The notes: generated by a model from the sequence alone, not told the origin. 64,000 bases of DNA from Brachypodium distachyon (GCF_000005505.3 NC_016134.3:496001-560000), one strand, 5' to 3'. Positions 36,300 through 48,245 are shown, numbered from the stretch's first letter. Translations and numbers: made by a program.

Positions 36300-36490
36300 T
36301 TTTGTATCCAGAAGGTAGCCTCTTGGCATATTCTTCCATCTTGGAAAGCATCCTTCTTCGAAGTGTAGTTCTTCCAACTGTAGGCATACAAACCATCCGA
36401 CGTTTTAATCTGTAAAAATTCGTTGGCTCCGGGTTCTTCCTCCGGGGTGATACTCTCTAGACATGGTTTATTCAAAAGAGGCACCAAATT
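36300..36490 (-). other. Coding-like exon of unknown origin
   Basis: The minus-strand translation ANEFLQIKTSDGLYAYSWKN, then YTSKKDAFQDGRICQEATFW ends at a plausible donor (AAAGGTAACC). Upstream, 36500-37050, is GC-rich and promoter-like. I cannot assign a family. It may belong with the MYST fragment as a chimeric, decayed gene. Confidence 0.25.
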
Positions 36491-37096
36491 TACCCAACAA
36501 AGAGATAGAATGAGGAAACCTCACTCTCGTTCTTGAAGGGCAGGTGGATTGTGCAGACGGAAGGGCAGGACAGCTACCAGGTGCATCATGTCGACCTTGG
36601 TGGCTCACTATATGGCTGGTTTTTTAGGCCAAAAAACAACAACGACAGGACGGGTCACATCCATGCGGTGCAACAGCGAACCGAGCGGAACGGCCGTGAA
36701 TCGAGGAGGACCGAGATCTCACCTGGAGGAAGAGAGAAAGGAGCACATGGCGAGGTAGCGGCGTTGGGCAACAAATAAGAAGGGCACGAACACACCGCGC
36801 CCAGCAAGGCAAAAAGAAGCGAAATCCGAACGAACCTGGACAAACAAAGAAACCCCAAGACGACAGATCGAAGGGGATTGGCGGCGGGAGGGAGAACCGG
36901 AGAATAAGCGAAGGGACGAGGGAAATGAGGCAGCCAGCAACGGCAGATCGAGCGGGAGCGGCACCGCATAGTTCCACAAGACACGCGAACGCACACAACA
37001 ACTACGATGGCCCAACCAGTCCCACAGCGCACGCGAAACGAAAAAAGACTACGATGTCTTGCCGTAAAACTTTTTTTTTGGCTTTTCTGTTACTCG

Positions 37097-37118
37097 TAGG
37101 CATAGGAGTTATCAGGAA
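37097..37118 (+). promoter_or_regulatory. miR2118-type target site 2
   Basis: Starts TAGGCATAGGAG and ends TTATCAGGAA. It keeps ATCAGGAA, the end closest to the recalled miR2118 complement. The leader word tgttactcgtagg is present. Confidence 0.6.
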
Positions 37119-38274
37119 TTACTGAAAATCATGGTTGATTGTAGCAACGACGATATTTTGTCGTTTGATGCCGGAATTGTTTTATCATAGTCCAATAAAC
37201 ACGTTCTTTTGCACCATGTGCTTGCCAATTTGCCCTGCGTAATGTCTTACGTGTCACGTGTTCAGTTTGCTGCTAAGCAGGTTTCTTAAAAAAAAGAGAA
37301 ATTCCGGAGGCAAACGACAAAATATCCAGAAGAAATTTGTGCTCACCTTCAGCAGTTTCCAAAAAAAAAACTGGAAAAGGTTCCTTATATTTTTTTTTCC
37401 CATCTGCACTATCTGGATGCAGAATCTGGGAGACAATGAAATTCTTCCTAATTTGTAAAAAAAAATACAAGAGTATATAAGATTTCTTAAGGATTATGGT
37501 GTCGAGCGTGTTGTCTTTACAGTTCTTGCTCATCTTCAGTTTTGATTGTCCCCAAGAGATCACTCCCATTGAACTCATTGTCTTAACTGTCATAACAACT
37601 CTAACTTAACCCAACAAAAACAACCTGAAATTGATGGCCGATTTAATTTTCTGGACAAGGATGACGAGGATAAGGGGCGACAATGGCAAGGATTAGTGGC
37701 ACGCACAGCATGGACTGCTGTTTATCTTAATCATGACTATGTAGTGGTTAATTAGGACATCCAGAAATTGGTTAGTCTCTTAGAGAGAAATACCAGAGAT
37801 AAGAAATAGTAGCACTGTAGCAGGCGAGGAGAGTTGTAGACTTGTAAGGACTACTAGTTCGGTGGAGCGGAATTACTTGATAGCTAAAGTAAGTAAAACG
37901 GCACTTCCCATTACTTTTTCCACCAAACGCAGTTTATTTGCCATCACTTAATTAAGAGTACAAGTGTTGAGATTAATTAGTATAAGCCATGCACACATTA
38001 CCATTACCCTAGCTTCAACTCTCTATATAAGCCAATTGTCACTTGACTTCCCTCTTACAAGACGTTGGCCCTCTCAACATTTTAGAGTCTTGGGCACCTG
38101 GTTTATATAATCTATATAGTAAAGGGAGAAGATTTACCCTCTTAACGCCATATACATCATACTTCCTCTTTCTATGCCACTAGCTTTGTGGTTTTACTCT
38201 CACTTGCATCATGCCTTTCGAAACTATCATGTCGTATCTCATCCTGGTATGCTCGGCTCCTCAGTTATCATGGG

Positions 38275-38296
38275 TAGGCATAGGAGGTGTCTGGAA
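38275..38296 (+). promoter_or_regulatory. miR2118-type target site 3
   Basis: Starts TAGGCATAGGAGG and ends TGTCTGGAA. TATATAA lies at 38024-38030, with the leader words gtcgtatctcatcctgg. Confidence 0.65.
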
Positions 38297-39043
38297 ATTC
38301 CCAACAAATTACGAAATATTAGTGACAACAACATTATCCAGTTTGTTACAAAAAAGCTCAATAAGTTTCATTAGGTAAATTTCTTCATCTACAGTCTTGG
38401 TGATTCGAACAACGATAAAACTGAACGATGTAGTTATCTACCAAACTGGTTAAGGGTAGAAATAAACAATGTCCGCTGATATGCTTTGTGAGAGAGGAAA
38501 TTCTATGAAGGGCAGTTCCCCCATGCGTCCTTCCATACAGCAGAAGATACTGGGTAGAGTTAGCTATGGTCATCCATTGTGGTAAGAACTGAATAAATCC
38601 TACTAACCGACATCCACTTGTTTTGTTTTTATATAATTCATTTGGTCTTAATAAGAGCAAAAGTACAATGGGATGTGTTTGCTCTGTTTCCTCCGAAACA
38701 AAATTCCTTTTCTTTGTAGAGCATTGTCCATTGTGTCACATTTTGCATAAGTGCTCGTTATATCTAAGTTACTTATAGAGTAAAATACACCACTAGTCCA
38801 TGAACTCAGAAATTGAGTATAAAATGTTATTTATATAACAAGAGTTTTTTTGTGTAATAAGTTGTTGTGACAAGAGTCTTATGTATGAGTCAAGACTCAA
38901 CAGAGTTAATTGGAGCGGACATTTACAAGCCTTTGTATTCACATATATGTTATACGGTCTGATCATTTTACATACATTAAACCTGAGCAGAGGATTGCTA
39001 AGATAGTTTGCGTCTGTGTATCAGAAGTCCCCATTATCTGCTC

Positions 39044-39490
39044 AAGAGAAAAGTACTTTTTTTGTCTCTCAACTTGTCGGAAAGTTTGTTTTTCGTCCCT
39101 AAAAAAAATTCGTACTTTTTTTGTCCCTCAATTTTCAAAACCGGACACTTTTAGTCTCTCAGTCCATCCAAAATGGTTTTCCTAGCCACGTGTCTGGTTT
39201 TCGTATAGTTTTTTCACTTATTTTTTTTCCAATCAAGATATGGATGATGCAGATGGAGGAGAAGTACAACCAGTGCCTGGACGAGATCCAGAGCACGACG
39301 ACGGCCAATTTCAACAGCCTCGGCGGTCACGGGATTAAGTGCAAACCAGACACGTGGCTAGACAAACCGCTTTAGATAGTCTTAAGGACTAAAAGTGTCC
39401 GGTTTTGAAAATTGAGGGATGAAAAAAGTACGAATTGTTTTGGAGGGACAATTTCCGACAAGTTGAGGACGAAAAAAGTACTTTTCTCTT
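39044..39490. mobile_element. Fold-back element with long inverted arms and internal cargo
   Basis: Ends AAGAGAAAAGTAC and GTACTTTTCTCTT. The arms are about 150 bp each (39044-39200 and 39343-39490), with matching blocks such as gtcctcaacttgtcgg, aaaattgagggac and ccagacacgtggctag. The 140 bp between them are GC-richer and read MEEKYNQCLDEIQSTTTANF, then NSLGG on the + strand, like a captured exon piece. I found no clear target duplication. Confidence 0.75.
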
Positions 39491-40237
39491 ATAATTAAGC
39501 CACATTCGTCTGTCCATCAATGAAAATCAGCACTGGCGGTGTTCCCGTAAGAACAAAAGAAAGGTGATTAGACTTTTCTACTATGTTTGATTACCAAAGA
39601 GAAAAGAACTCGTTAAGTACATTCACTTGACTGTACTTCGTAAGATTCTTATAACTTTGTAATAAAATATGGCTGTGTGCATCGATTGATCCAGAGACCG
39701 GGAACTCTTCCCCTTTTCGAAAAAAAAAGTACATTCACTTGAGAACTTGCACGGTGAATGGTTCTTCGGTAAGAAATGGTGCTTTGATTTCTAGGGAGAC
39801 TGCTAACATATACCGATCTTCTCCCCCACACTGATGTAGTCTACACTGATGTTGCAAATGAAAATGACAAGGGGATCACTTCAAAATTATTGGATTCAGT
39901 ACGTGATAATTTGGCTGTATTAATTGTTCGAGATCAATTAAACCAAAAACGCGATCCCTTTGTTTCATGCTTGAAATGACACTTCCAAGTCATGAGCATA
40001 TATAGGAGCCAATTTTATACTCGATACGAAGCTCATGCGCACCTACCTATACTTTACTGCCTAGTAATGCAAATGGTACAATCCTAAGCTCCTTATATAT
40101 CGCCACTTGTTCTTACCATTCCATGCGTATGCACTGAAAGTATAGTGGTTTTCTCTCCTTACCACCTCAATACCAAATCATACATCGTCATAGTTGTTAT
40201 TACTGTACCATTACTTGCTTTGCTCCTAAAGTACCCG

Positions 40238-40259
40238 TAGGCATTGGAGGTGTCAGGAA
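40238..40259 (+). promoter_or_regulatory. miR2118-type target site 4
   Basis: Starts TAGGCATTGGAGG and ends TGTCAGGAA. Among the sites it is one of the closest to the recalled target. Confidence 0.7.
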
Positions 40260-40856
40260 GATCTCAATGGCTGCGGATGACGAACGATCACAAGATGTGG
40301 ATCACCTGATGTGTTCATCTCCTTTGCATCTATGTTGTAGCTATCATTACATACATTTTCATTATTAGAAGCTAACGAGAATCAGTCGCATAAGCGGTTT
40401 GTTGATCTTATGTAAGACTTGGTCATTTTGACATTTTTCTCGCCGTGTGCTATGCTGATCGTATTGCTTTGATGCGGCTTTGAGTTCAGCAGAGCTCCCA
40501 TTATCGGAAACTAATCAGAAGGTTGAAATGTAACCAACATAACTCAGAGACCATAGAACCACAGCGTGTCTGAATTATTACCGAAAACACGTACCCATTC
40601 TACCGGCTGACTGCTATAAGGTCAATACGGTAGTGGAAGGAGTCACTCACAGAGATACAGAGACAGTAGAAACTACTCTTTGTTTGATCTTTCTCTTGTC
40701 AACCTAACATGAAAGTGCTTGGCCCTCTTTTTTGGACTAACCGATTGGACAAGGCCAAAGTGGTTGGTAAAAAGGTGAGTAACGTTTGAACTCACCAACC
40801 GGCCGGCCGGGTGTACTCTTAACAACCTTTCGCTAGTACAACATCAATTAGTACTC

Positions 40857-41173
40857 CTACCTATCTAGCCGGTGATGATCGATGGTGCGCCTCCCGGACT
40901 TCTCGGCGGTGTGGTCTCCCTTCTGGTCGCGCTCGTCAGACTCCGCCTTGAGCTTCCGCTTCTTCGCCGGGTCCGTCGTCGTCGTCGCCTTCTCCACCTG
41001 CATGCACACACATCAAACATGCATGATACTGTAATTAAGCTAGTAGTAGAAGAAGCTGAGAGAGTTCGTTTCTGCATCGCACGCGGTGGACGACGAACGA
41101 CCTTGGCGCCGGCGGTGGCTTTGGCCTTGGCGGAGGAAGCGGCGTCCTGAACCTTGCCTTTGATGGTCGCCAT
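40857..41173 (-). CDS. Small LEA protein (group 4 / LEA_1-like), copy 1 with altered C-terminus
   Basis: Exons 41173-41102 and 40997-40857 (TAG) give 70 residues: MATIKGKVQDAASSAKAKAT, then AGAK, then VEKATTTTDPAKKRKLKAES, then DERDQKGDHTAEKSGRRT. It is Lys/Ala/Glu-rich, lacks aromatic residues and has the EKATTxDPxKK signature of small group 4 LEA proteins, which are disordered and protect cells during desiccation. Compared with copy 2 at 48629-48974 it lacks two short internal segments. It also has four extra bases (cgat) after GRRTI, so its last residues are read in another frame. The donor AAG/GTCGTT is weaker than in copy 2. The upstream G-box of copy 2 is missing here. It may be a decaying copy. 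Confidence 0.75.
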
Positions 41174-41722
41174 GCTATGATCTCTTTGATCTGATCGTTA
41201 TGCGTACGTTGATATGTTGTAACTTGTAAGCCAATTAAGCGGTAGCTCATACTTGCAGAGTTACACTTACAGGGCGGGCCATTTTTCTTTTTTTCTTTTT
41301 TGAGCCAAGAAACATCCGGGCCATGAATCGTGGCACAAGGCAGGGCAGCTTAGCCCAGATAAACGGATGCGTGTTGGGGCACGCGGAACAGGCCCATGAG
41401 GTGGAGCCCAACCAAGGGATGCTGTGCTAGTGCTACGCTAAAGTTCTAAACGGAAGGGATAATCAAGTAGTACTACTTACTACTGTGAGTATTTGATGGA
41501 GTAATCACTCAACCTATCTACCTTACTTCGTACTTTCTGCAAGTAATTGGGGACGACACAAAGCCCACCTGCATATCATACTAGCTTCCTCCTCCCATGC
41601 CGCTATATATTGCACGCTAGCTAGTGGATAATTTGTACTCTCAGGCATCTCTTCTTACCATCCAAATTTATATCGTCATGTATTATATGTCATCATATTT
41701 TCCTTGGCTCGTCAATAAATCT

Positions 41723-41744
41723 TAGGCATAGGAGGTATCTGGAA
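41723..41744 (+). promoter_or_regulatory. miR2118-type target site 5
   Basis: Starts TAGGCATAGGAGG and ends TATCTGGAA. TATATAT lies at 41604-41610. Leader words ctagcttcctcctcccatgc and ttcttaccatccaaat are shared with sites 1 and 9. Confidence 0.68.
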
Positions 41745-42314
41745 GTAGTACAACAAAACAGATGTACACATATACTCACAACAATTACGTACAGCCACTT
41801 TGATGCATCAAAGATCACTAAGCACATTTATTCGACCACTTTGCCACACCCGATGTGGATGTAACCTGAATAACAAATTCATATACACATCTAGGCCAAG
41901 TCATGGGTAGCAGAGGGGGACTGAGAACAAAAGACGGACACGGACGAAGAACATAAGATGGACCAGGGATCAGGAGCCGTCCATTCTATTCACTGGTTAA
42001 ATTACTGTGAGAAGCCATAAAGTATCCGTCCACAACTTTTGTAATTCAAAGGTACACCCGAGGGTATATATGATGAAGCCACTCAACCTATCTACCTTAC
42101 TACTGAGGTAGTAACGGAGAAGACAGAAACCCTTGACGTACGTCCTATGTATACACACACTATCTTTCTCCTTCAACGGTGGCATATATTTCACTAGCTA
42201 GTGTGTGTGGGTAATTACATGTTATATATGCTCACTCAGACGGGTCTTGTTTCTTTCTTCCCAGCAAACGAAATAGACAACATCTCTTCACTCCATTTCT
42301 TGATCAATTAGTCG

Positions 42315-42336
42315 TAGGCATGAGAGTGGTCAGGAA
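42315..42336 (+). promoter_or_regulatory. miR2118-type target site 6
   Basis: Starts TAGGCATGAGAG and ends TGGTCAGGAA. It is followed by ttacagataaactggaatga, a downstream word shared with sites 11 and 15. Confidence 0.62.
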
Positions 42337-42495
42337 GTTACAGATAAACTGGAATGAATATGCCATGACAGCTGCAGCGAATATGATGTAACGTACAAAG
42401 TCATTGACTGCCGTTTCATCTTGCCGGTCTGAACCAACTCACAGCACTCTGCCACGGTTCCAACTTTGTTGTTCTTGTGGAAGTACTATCGCTGT

Positions 42496-44349
42496 CTTAA
42501 TACCAGGGGTATGCTGCTGTGAGATCGAGATAGGCAATCAGAGGGGGTGAATGATTGCGCGGAAGCAAATTAAAACTTTTCCTGAAAGTTCAAATCCTAA
42601 ATCACCTTTCTGTCCGTGATAGTAAAACAGCCGTAACTTTTGATTGGATGAACCAAAAAATACGTATGAGTATGGAAAAGAAAGGTATTAAAATTATCTA
42701 ACCAACGCAACAAGAATCAGCTCAATCGGACTTACCAATCAAAAGATATGATCAAAATAGTAACAGCTGACAGAAAGTTACAAGGATTAATTTAAAACCA
42801 ATTTCGACAAATAACAAGAAATATGAATTAATCGCAATCTTCTCTTGATCTCGTGATAAACCTGCAGCAAAGTATTATGAGCTTGTGATGAACCTGCACC
42901 AAAGTATTAGAAAGATCTAGCACGAAGATTTCACGAAGATCCGAGAAGAACAGAGATGACACCGCCAACGAATCTCTTTATTGCAACGATGTCGATCGAT
43001 TACAAAAGATGCAACCATGCATCCAAGAACTCTCCAAGAATTGATCTAGATCCAAAGCTTTGAGTTCCCTCACGTCCTTGCTAAAACCCTACCTATGATG
43101 CCCTCTATTTATAAGGGAAAATTCGCAACTCTAAACCGAATCCAAATCCAACACGGACTCCTCTGTCCCGGTCAGTATTTTGCCCGTGGGGCCCGCATAC
43201 GACCTCGGATTGAGATGACTCCAAAAGCAAAGTTGTTCGTCTCGACGACGCGCACAACTTTCATGTGGATCACTTTTCCATCCAACGCCATCTTGATGAC
43301 GCTACTGTTTAATCTTTAAACAGCTCTCATCCAGCCACGGCTGGACCTACATATCTTCACCTCGATGTCACTTCATGCCATCAACTCTTCTTGTGATGTC
43401 TTCAAAACTCGACCATCACGTATCGAATATCTCCAATACCGTACATCTCCGGTATAAACAACATACGACAAACCGGTGCCCTCCCGGATCATCGTAACCT
43501 TCACTTCCATTGTTCCTTCGCACGAACGTCCCGCATGACCTTAATCCTCGACCTCAGCTTCCCAAGCTTCGTCTCTCGATCCCTTCATCGACCACGTTCT
43601 TCTAGCTCCGGCAACACCTGAAAGCGAACACACAAATAACCAGTACGAGCACAAGTCCACGACTTAACTCAGGGTAAGTTTCACACAACTCACGCCATGT
43701 TTTCACATAAGAAACTAATGGATCAGCACACCACTAGCAAAGCACTAAGTCCAAACAAGATACATGTCATCACTTAAATATCCATATTATCCAAAGTATC
43801 CACATCAATGTTTCATCTAAAACACTTGCCAATGTTACACATCACATATGATTTCACAGCTGCCGAAGAAAAAATTTCACCTGCCTTCCTATGAATCCAT
43901 TCTCTGCCAAAAACATGCCATGGAAACTAGAGACCATCTCCTTATTCACTGCCCTTTTGTGTTAGCTTGCTGGACATACCTCTGTCCTCAATTTGCACCT
44001 GCCAATAATGTTCATCAGAACTTCAGGAATCTGAAAGAACAGCTCCGAGTCCCATCTGCATTTGAGATTGCTGCACTGGCATCCTGGAGCATCTGGAAAG
44101 TCAGAAATGACTGCGTCTTCAACGGGGTTCAAACGTCCCTTTATAGAGATGCCGGAGAATTTTTATTGAAGAAATGAATCTTGTTTTTCGTAGAGCTAAA
44201 CAAAGTCCTATGCTAGGCTAAAGGACTCGTTAGCTAGATTTCTTTGATTTCCGGGTATTTGGTAACAACTTTGGTTATCATTTTGTACAACAATTTTTTA
44301 TTTAATATAGTCGCAGTAGATCTTTTGATCTACTGTTTTTCCTCAAAAA
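42496..44349 (+). mobile_element. 5'-truncated LINE (L1 type), interrupted by a solo LTR
   Basis: LINE sequence is 42496-42517 plus 43859-44349. The latter encodes KKKFHLPSYESILCQKHAME, then TRDHLLIHCPFVLACWTYLC, then WSIWKVRNDCVFNG, the zinc-binding tail that follows L1-type reverse transcriptase in plant LINEs, and ends in ctgtttttcctcaaaaa. A 17-bp target duplication GGAAGTACTATCGCTGT / GGAAATACTATCGCTGT lies at 42479-42495 and 44350-44366 (one mismatch). Confidence 0.85.
42518..43858 (-). mobile_element. Solo LTR nested in the LINE
   Basis: Ends TGTGAGATCGAG and ATGATTTCACA, flanked by a perfect 5-bp duplication GCTGC at 42513-42517 and 43859-43863. Length is 1341 bp with no internal retroelement genes. 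Removing it restores LINE sequence that matches the LINE at 59818-60627 across the junction (aataccaggg.tatgct). Orientation is judged from general resemblance only. Confidence 0.8.
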
Positions 44350-44399
44350 GGAAATACTATCGCTGTGTCGTTGCGGCGCTCCATTGCTAAGAGGGTTTT

Positions 44400-44738
44400 C
44401 GCGGGCACGTGTACGGCTCGCTACGGTTGTAGCTTCCTTCCAGCGTCATCTCTCAGTTGCTCTTCTTTGTTGGGCCGCGCAGGCGGCATGTCGAGGAGAA
44501 ATCCGAGATAGAGACCTTTCGTACCGGCCGGAGATAGAGAGAGTCATACGATTTGTGAATGTATAGACATTGCTGGAGGAAGGCTACACGATGCACGAAG
44601 AGAACAAAGAACCATGCATATATCGGACTGGCCGACTGGGATCATACTACGGCCACGCAAAGTTTTGGCCGCGCGCTGAGGAAATGAAAGAAAGCACTAG
44701 ACGAAAACCACAATATTTCTATTTCCCCAACAGGAACA
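44400..44738 (-). repeat. Duplicate of the 3' flank of LEA copy 2
   Basis: Matches 48270-48540 in order: gtaccggccggagat, gatttgtgaat, cattgctg.aggaaggc, gactgggatcat/gattgggatcat, cggccacgcaaagttttg, gaggaaatgaaagaaagc, caacaggaac. The LEA gene itself is absent. The copy is cut by the Mutator-type element that starts at 44739. Confidence 0.8.
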
Positions 44739-45675
44739 TAGCTCTTTTACGGTCATCGTTGAGTACTTTCCGGTACTTTTCAGTACTCCCTCGGAATTAA
44801 TTATGTCCGTTGATTTGTACTCGTTGTTTTCCTGGGCCGCAACTGAAAAATGAGCTGTTTTGTTTTGGGCCGCCTGATGTCATGCTCGTTTCTCTCTGGC
44901 GACGCCTCCCTGTCCCTGTGCATCGATCCTCTTCGTCGTCCCTGTCCTGCTGCCAGAGCGAGAGGCCCCTCCACCGCCGGAGCCCTTCTCATCAACCACC
45001 GGCACGCCGCCCCTCTGCCACCCGGGAAAGAGAGCGGTGGCGGCGTGCATGCACAGTAACCGTAGAGCGTAGGTGGTGGGCAGGGTGGGTAGAGGCGGGG
45101 TGGCTGCAGCTCATGTTTGCCGTCGCGGTGTTCTGCTACTATACCGGTGATAGGCCAGCACCTGCAGCGGCGTACGATGGCCGTGCGGGGGTTACCCCGA
45201 CATCAGCGCCCTCTCAGGGAGGACCCGATATTGCATGAAAGGGAAAAATTGATGATTTCGGTTACAAATTGAAAACGATCAAGGTGATAATACGGGCGGA
45301 AAATAGCAGAATCGGTTCGTGGGGTGATGGATTAACGAGAAAAGGTTGGGAACAAGGCAATTGAAGGGGAGATGAACCAGCGGCTGTACCGGAGCAAAGT
45401 GCCAGAGGAGGAAGACGAGATTGGGGATTGGGGGCTGGTTAGGAAGATGGGCCAGAAGAGAGGGGTGAGGCCCAGTTGAAATAAGAGGGGTGAGGCCCAG
45501 TTGCAACATCAAATATTCCACTAAATCCTTTTAGTTAAAAAATAAATCGATTATTTTGGTACTTTCCAGTACTTTTCAGTACTTTATTTAGTACTTTCTA
45601 GTACTTTATATTTCTCCACCTTTGGATCAACTACGTTGGACGGTCCTAAAATCGCCAACCATTGTAAAACTTGTA
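44739..45675. mobile_element. Mutator-type (Pack-MULE-like) element with GC-rich cargo
   Basis: The left end TAGCTCTTTTACGGTCATCG and the right end (inverse) TACAAGTTTTACAATGGTTG are imperfect inverted repeats. They are flanked by 9-bp duplications ACAGGAACA (44730-44738) and ATAGGAATA (45676-45684), which match at 7 of 9 bases. The ends match the element at 54279-55510, including agtactccctcggaattaat and agttaaaaaataaatc, but the GC-rich inside (about 44850-45230) differs. No transposase. The cargo's origin is not recognised. Confidence 0.72.
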
Positions 45676-45859
45676 ATAGGAATAACCTATTTATGGAGAC
45701 ATCAATTATATGTATCATCACTCCACATTATCTGCTCACCGTACCCTAACTTTTATGGAGACATCAATTATATCCTTGCCTTACAAGTTACAATAACTAT
45801 TTCTCCCATACCACTAAGCTATATATACTGGTATATATATACCCTCACATGACCGCCTA

Positions 45860-46613
45860 AAAAAAGGCGTCTGTAAAAGAATTAACCCGCTTTCAAGAGA
45901 AATAAATGATTCAATGATCAAATAATAATACTAGTCTATTATGGTTCGAGAGGAGGTAGCAGGATCCACTCAAACATTACAGCGGAAGTGTGTTGAATCA
46001 AGAGTAGATAGTAAGCGTCTCTATTATGGTCGTTTCATTCTGTCCCCGCTTATAAAAGGTCAAGCGGATACCATCGGTATTGCCTTGCGAAGAGCTTTAC
46101 TTGGAGAAATAGAAGGAACATGTGTCACACGTGCAAAATTTGGAAGCGTGCCACACGAATATTCTACAATAGCGGGTATTGAAGAATCCGTACAAGAAAT
46201 TTTAGTAAATTTGAAAGAAATTGTATTGAGAAGTAATCTCTATGGAGTTAGAGACGCATCCATTTGCGTCAAAGGTCCCAGATGCATAACTGCTCAAGAT
46301 ATCATCTTACCACCTTCCGTAGAAGTCGTTGATACGGCACAGCCTATAGCTAACTTGACCGAGCCCATTGATTTCTGTATTCAGTTACAGATCAAGAGAG
46401 ATCGTGGATATCAGACGGAACTTAGAAAGAACTATCAAGATGGAAGTTATCCTATAGATGCTGTATCCATGCCTGTTCGAAATGTGAATTATAGTATTTT
46501 TTCTTGTGGGAATGGAAATGAAAAACACGAGATACTTTTTCTCGAAATATGGACTAGGGGAAGTTTAACCCCTAAGGAAGCGCTTTATGAGGCTTCTCGT
46601 AATTTGATTGATT
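45860..46613 (+). pseudogene. rpoA: Nuclear-integrated plastid DNA carrying a truncated rpoA
   Basis: From ATG 45941 the frame reads [40 protein letters not shown] and on to [10 protein letters not shown]. This is the N-terminal and assembly domain of the plastid-encoded RNA polymerase alpha subunit of grasses. It keeps about 224 of the roughly 339 codons without a stop, and upstream plastid leader sequence is also present. Homology ends at about 46613. The frame then runs on through 23 codons of unrelated DNA to 46684. No plastid promoter or transit peptide is present, so the copy is not expected to work. Confidence 0.9.
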
Positions 46614-46685
46614 CAAGTCTCCTCCGCACCCAAATAACAATGTTATATCGCAGGCTCAGCTTTTGGCTTCTTGGTTACTCGTAAT

Positions 46686-46707
46686 TAAGCATGTGGGGTG
46701 TCGGGAA
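46686..46707 (+). promoter_or_regulatory. miR2118-type target site 7
   Basis: Starts TAAGCATGTGGGG and ends TGTCGGGAA. Its surroundings match site 16 (acccaaataaca.., ggcttcttg, taagcatgtg). The plastid fragment lies between this site and its leader (tggtatatatata at about 45829). Confidence 0.65.
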
Positions 46708-46719
46708 ATTTGTAACAAT

Positions 46720-47400
46720 GCATAGGGCTAATTGCGCAGAGGTAGGTGGTGCAAAAGCGTAGACGGGTGGAAATCCTCGAAGCGTGAAGACGATCGAAGG
46801 ATGCCGATGCATTTCTAGACCCGGACGAGACAGAACACGAATAGAACAGATGGCCTCGGTCTTCCGGTTATAATCCGGCCGAGGATTATAAGTAATACTG
46901 GAAATGCCCGTGCGCTGCCACGGTCCAAACACAAGATGGTCGTCACTTGTATACACTATCTAAGGATTCTAATTTTTTCGGCCCAAAGCATATAAATCTA
47001 ACACACTAAAAATCTGAAGGATGTGAGTACATGTATATAAATACACAAGGGGCCCTCATACAACAGATGCAAAAGATACTTATTGATTGGCAAATCGAAT
47101 CAGGTTGGGCTGACTCAGTATTCCTCCTCTTATGGTTTTATTATATTCTAATTGTAATCTCCTTTTCCTCTTTGTCTTCCCTGACCATGAACTAATTGCA
47201 AAAACTAAATGAAACAAGATCAGAAATATGAACATTTGGAAAAAAGATCTGAACCATGAACGGAAAGTAACAAGATTTGTCATAGAAAAATGCAAGAACA
47301 AATATCTGAAAAGAACAAACAACCAAAACAGAATCTCAGAAAAAAAGGAAAAAAAATATCTGGAAAGAACAAACAACCAAAACAGAGGCTGAGTTCATTG
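46720..47400. other. Unassigned stretch downstream of site 7
   Basis: No gene. It includes a short repeat, gaaaagaacaaacaaccaaa followed by aca, seen twice near 47307 and 47362. Confidence 0.4.
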
Positions 47401-47529
47401 ATTTGTTGAATCAAGTAATGAATCTGAATGAGGAGCTCACGAGAGGTGAAGCACAAGGGCAGTGGATCGTTATGTCCTCATTGACCCCACATCTCCTTGT
47501 CTCTACTTGGATCTCGCCGGACTGCGCCT

Positions 47530-48245
47530 CGTTAGGTGCGGTGCTTCGCCTCTAGAACAGGGCAACTAGGGCACTCCGTGGTCGGGGAAGAGAGAATGGG
47601 GCATGGTCATGGAAGAGGGGCGACGCTCCGATTCTGCCGATCTCGCCACGGTGCACGCAGCCAACACAAAGAAGGCCAAGGCCATGTGCAGCTGCAGCGA
47701 GCTCGCGAGGGCTGCCGCCGCTTCATGCGACGCTTCTTCTGCTGTTGCTGCCTCGACGGCCCTGATTGACTTTCGCGTGCGTGAGCGACTTCAGAGACAC
47801 TCGCCTCGTCGCCTCTCTCTCATCTCCACGGCTCGTCCACCTCATCTTCCCCAATGGACTGGCTCATCGACTCTCTCTTAGGCCGTTTATTATCCATGGC
47901 GGCGGCGGCGGATCCAATCTCCATGACGACGTGCGCAGGGGAGGAGCGCGGCGGCGACGGACCGTCCATAGATCTTTGCCGGCGGAGATGGCGCTCGTAG
48001 AGGAGGAGGGCGGCTGCGGCGTGCAGAACGAGACGCGAGACTTGCGGCGGAGGGAGGAGAAGCAACGGTCGGAGGAGACAGCGAGCGCTCGTCAGGAAGA
48101 CAAGAGAGAGGTTTTTTTTACACGAAGGGAAGGGGGTTCGCATCGGGACGTACAGGAGGGGGCGCGGTGCCATACTCATGTAAATTTAATGAAGTTGACG
48201 TACGACGTCCGCGGCAATCACCAGCAACTCCAATTTAATATATAG
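47530..48245 (+). other. GC-rich island with open frames, possible captured gene fragments
   Basis: GC-rich and sharply bounded by AT-rich DNA on both sides. Frames such as 47536-47769, 47603-47881 and 47766-48245 overlap and none resembles a known family. Composition resembles the cargo of the two Mutator-type elements, but I could not find matching ends or target duplications. Confidence 0.3.

Noticed and set aside
36500..37050. Cys/Arg-rich 125-codon frames on the minus strand as secreted peptides
   Set aside because: Several overlapping frames of similar length in one GC-rich stretch, no supporting start or splice context.
45941..46684. rpoA as a working gene
   Set aside because: C-terminal domain missing, chimeric end, nuclear context without transit peptide. 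It is plastid DNA in the nucleus.
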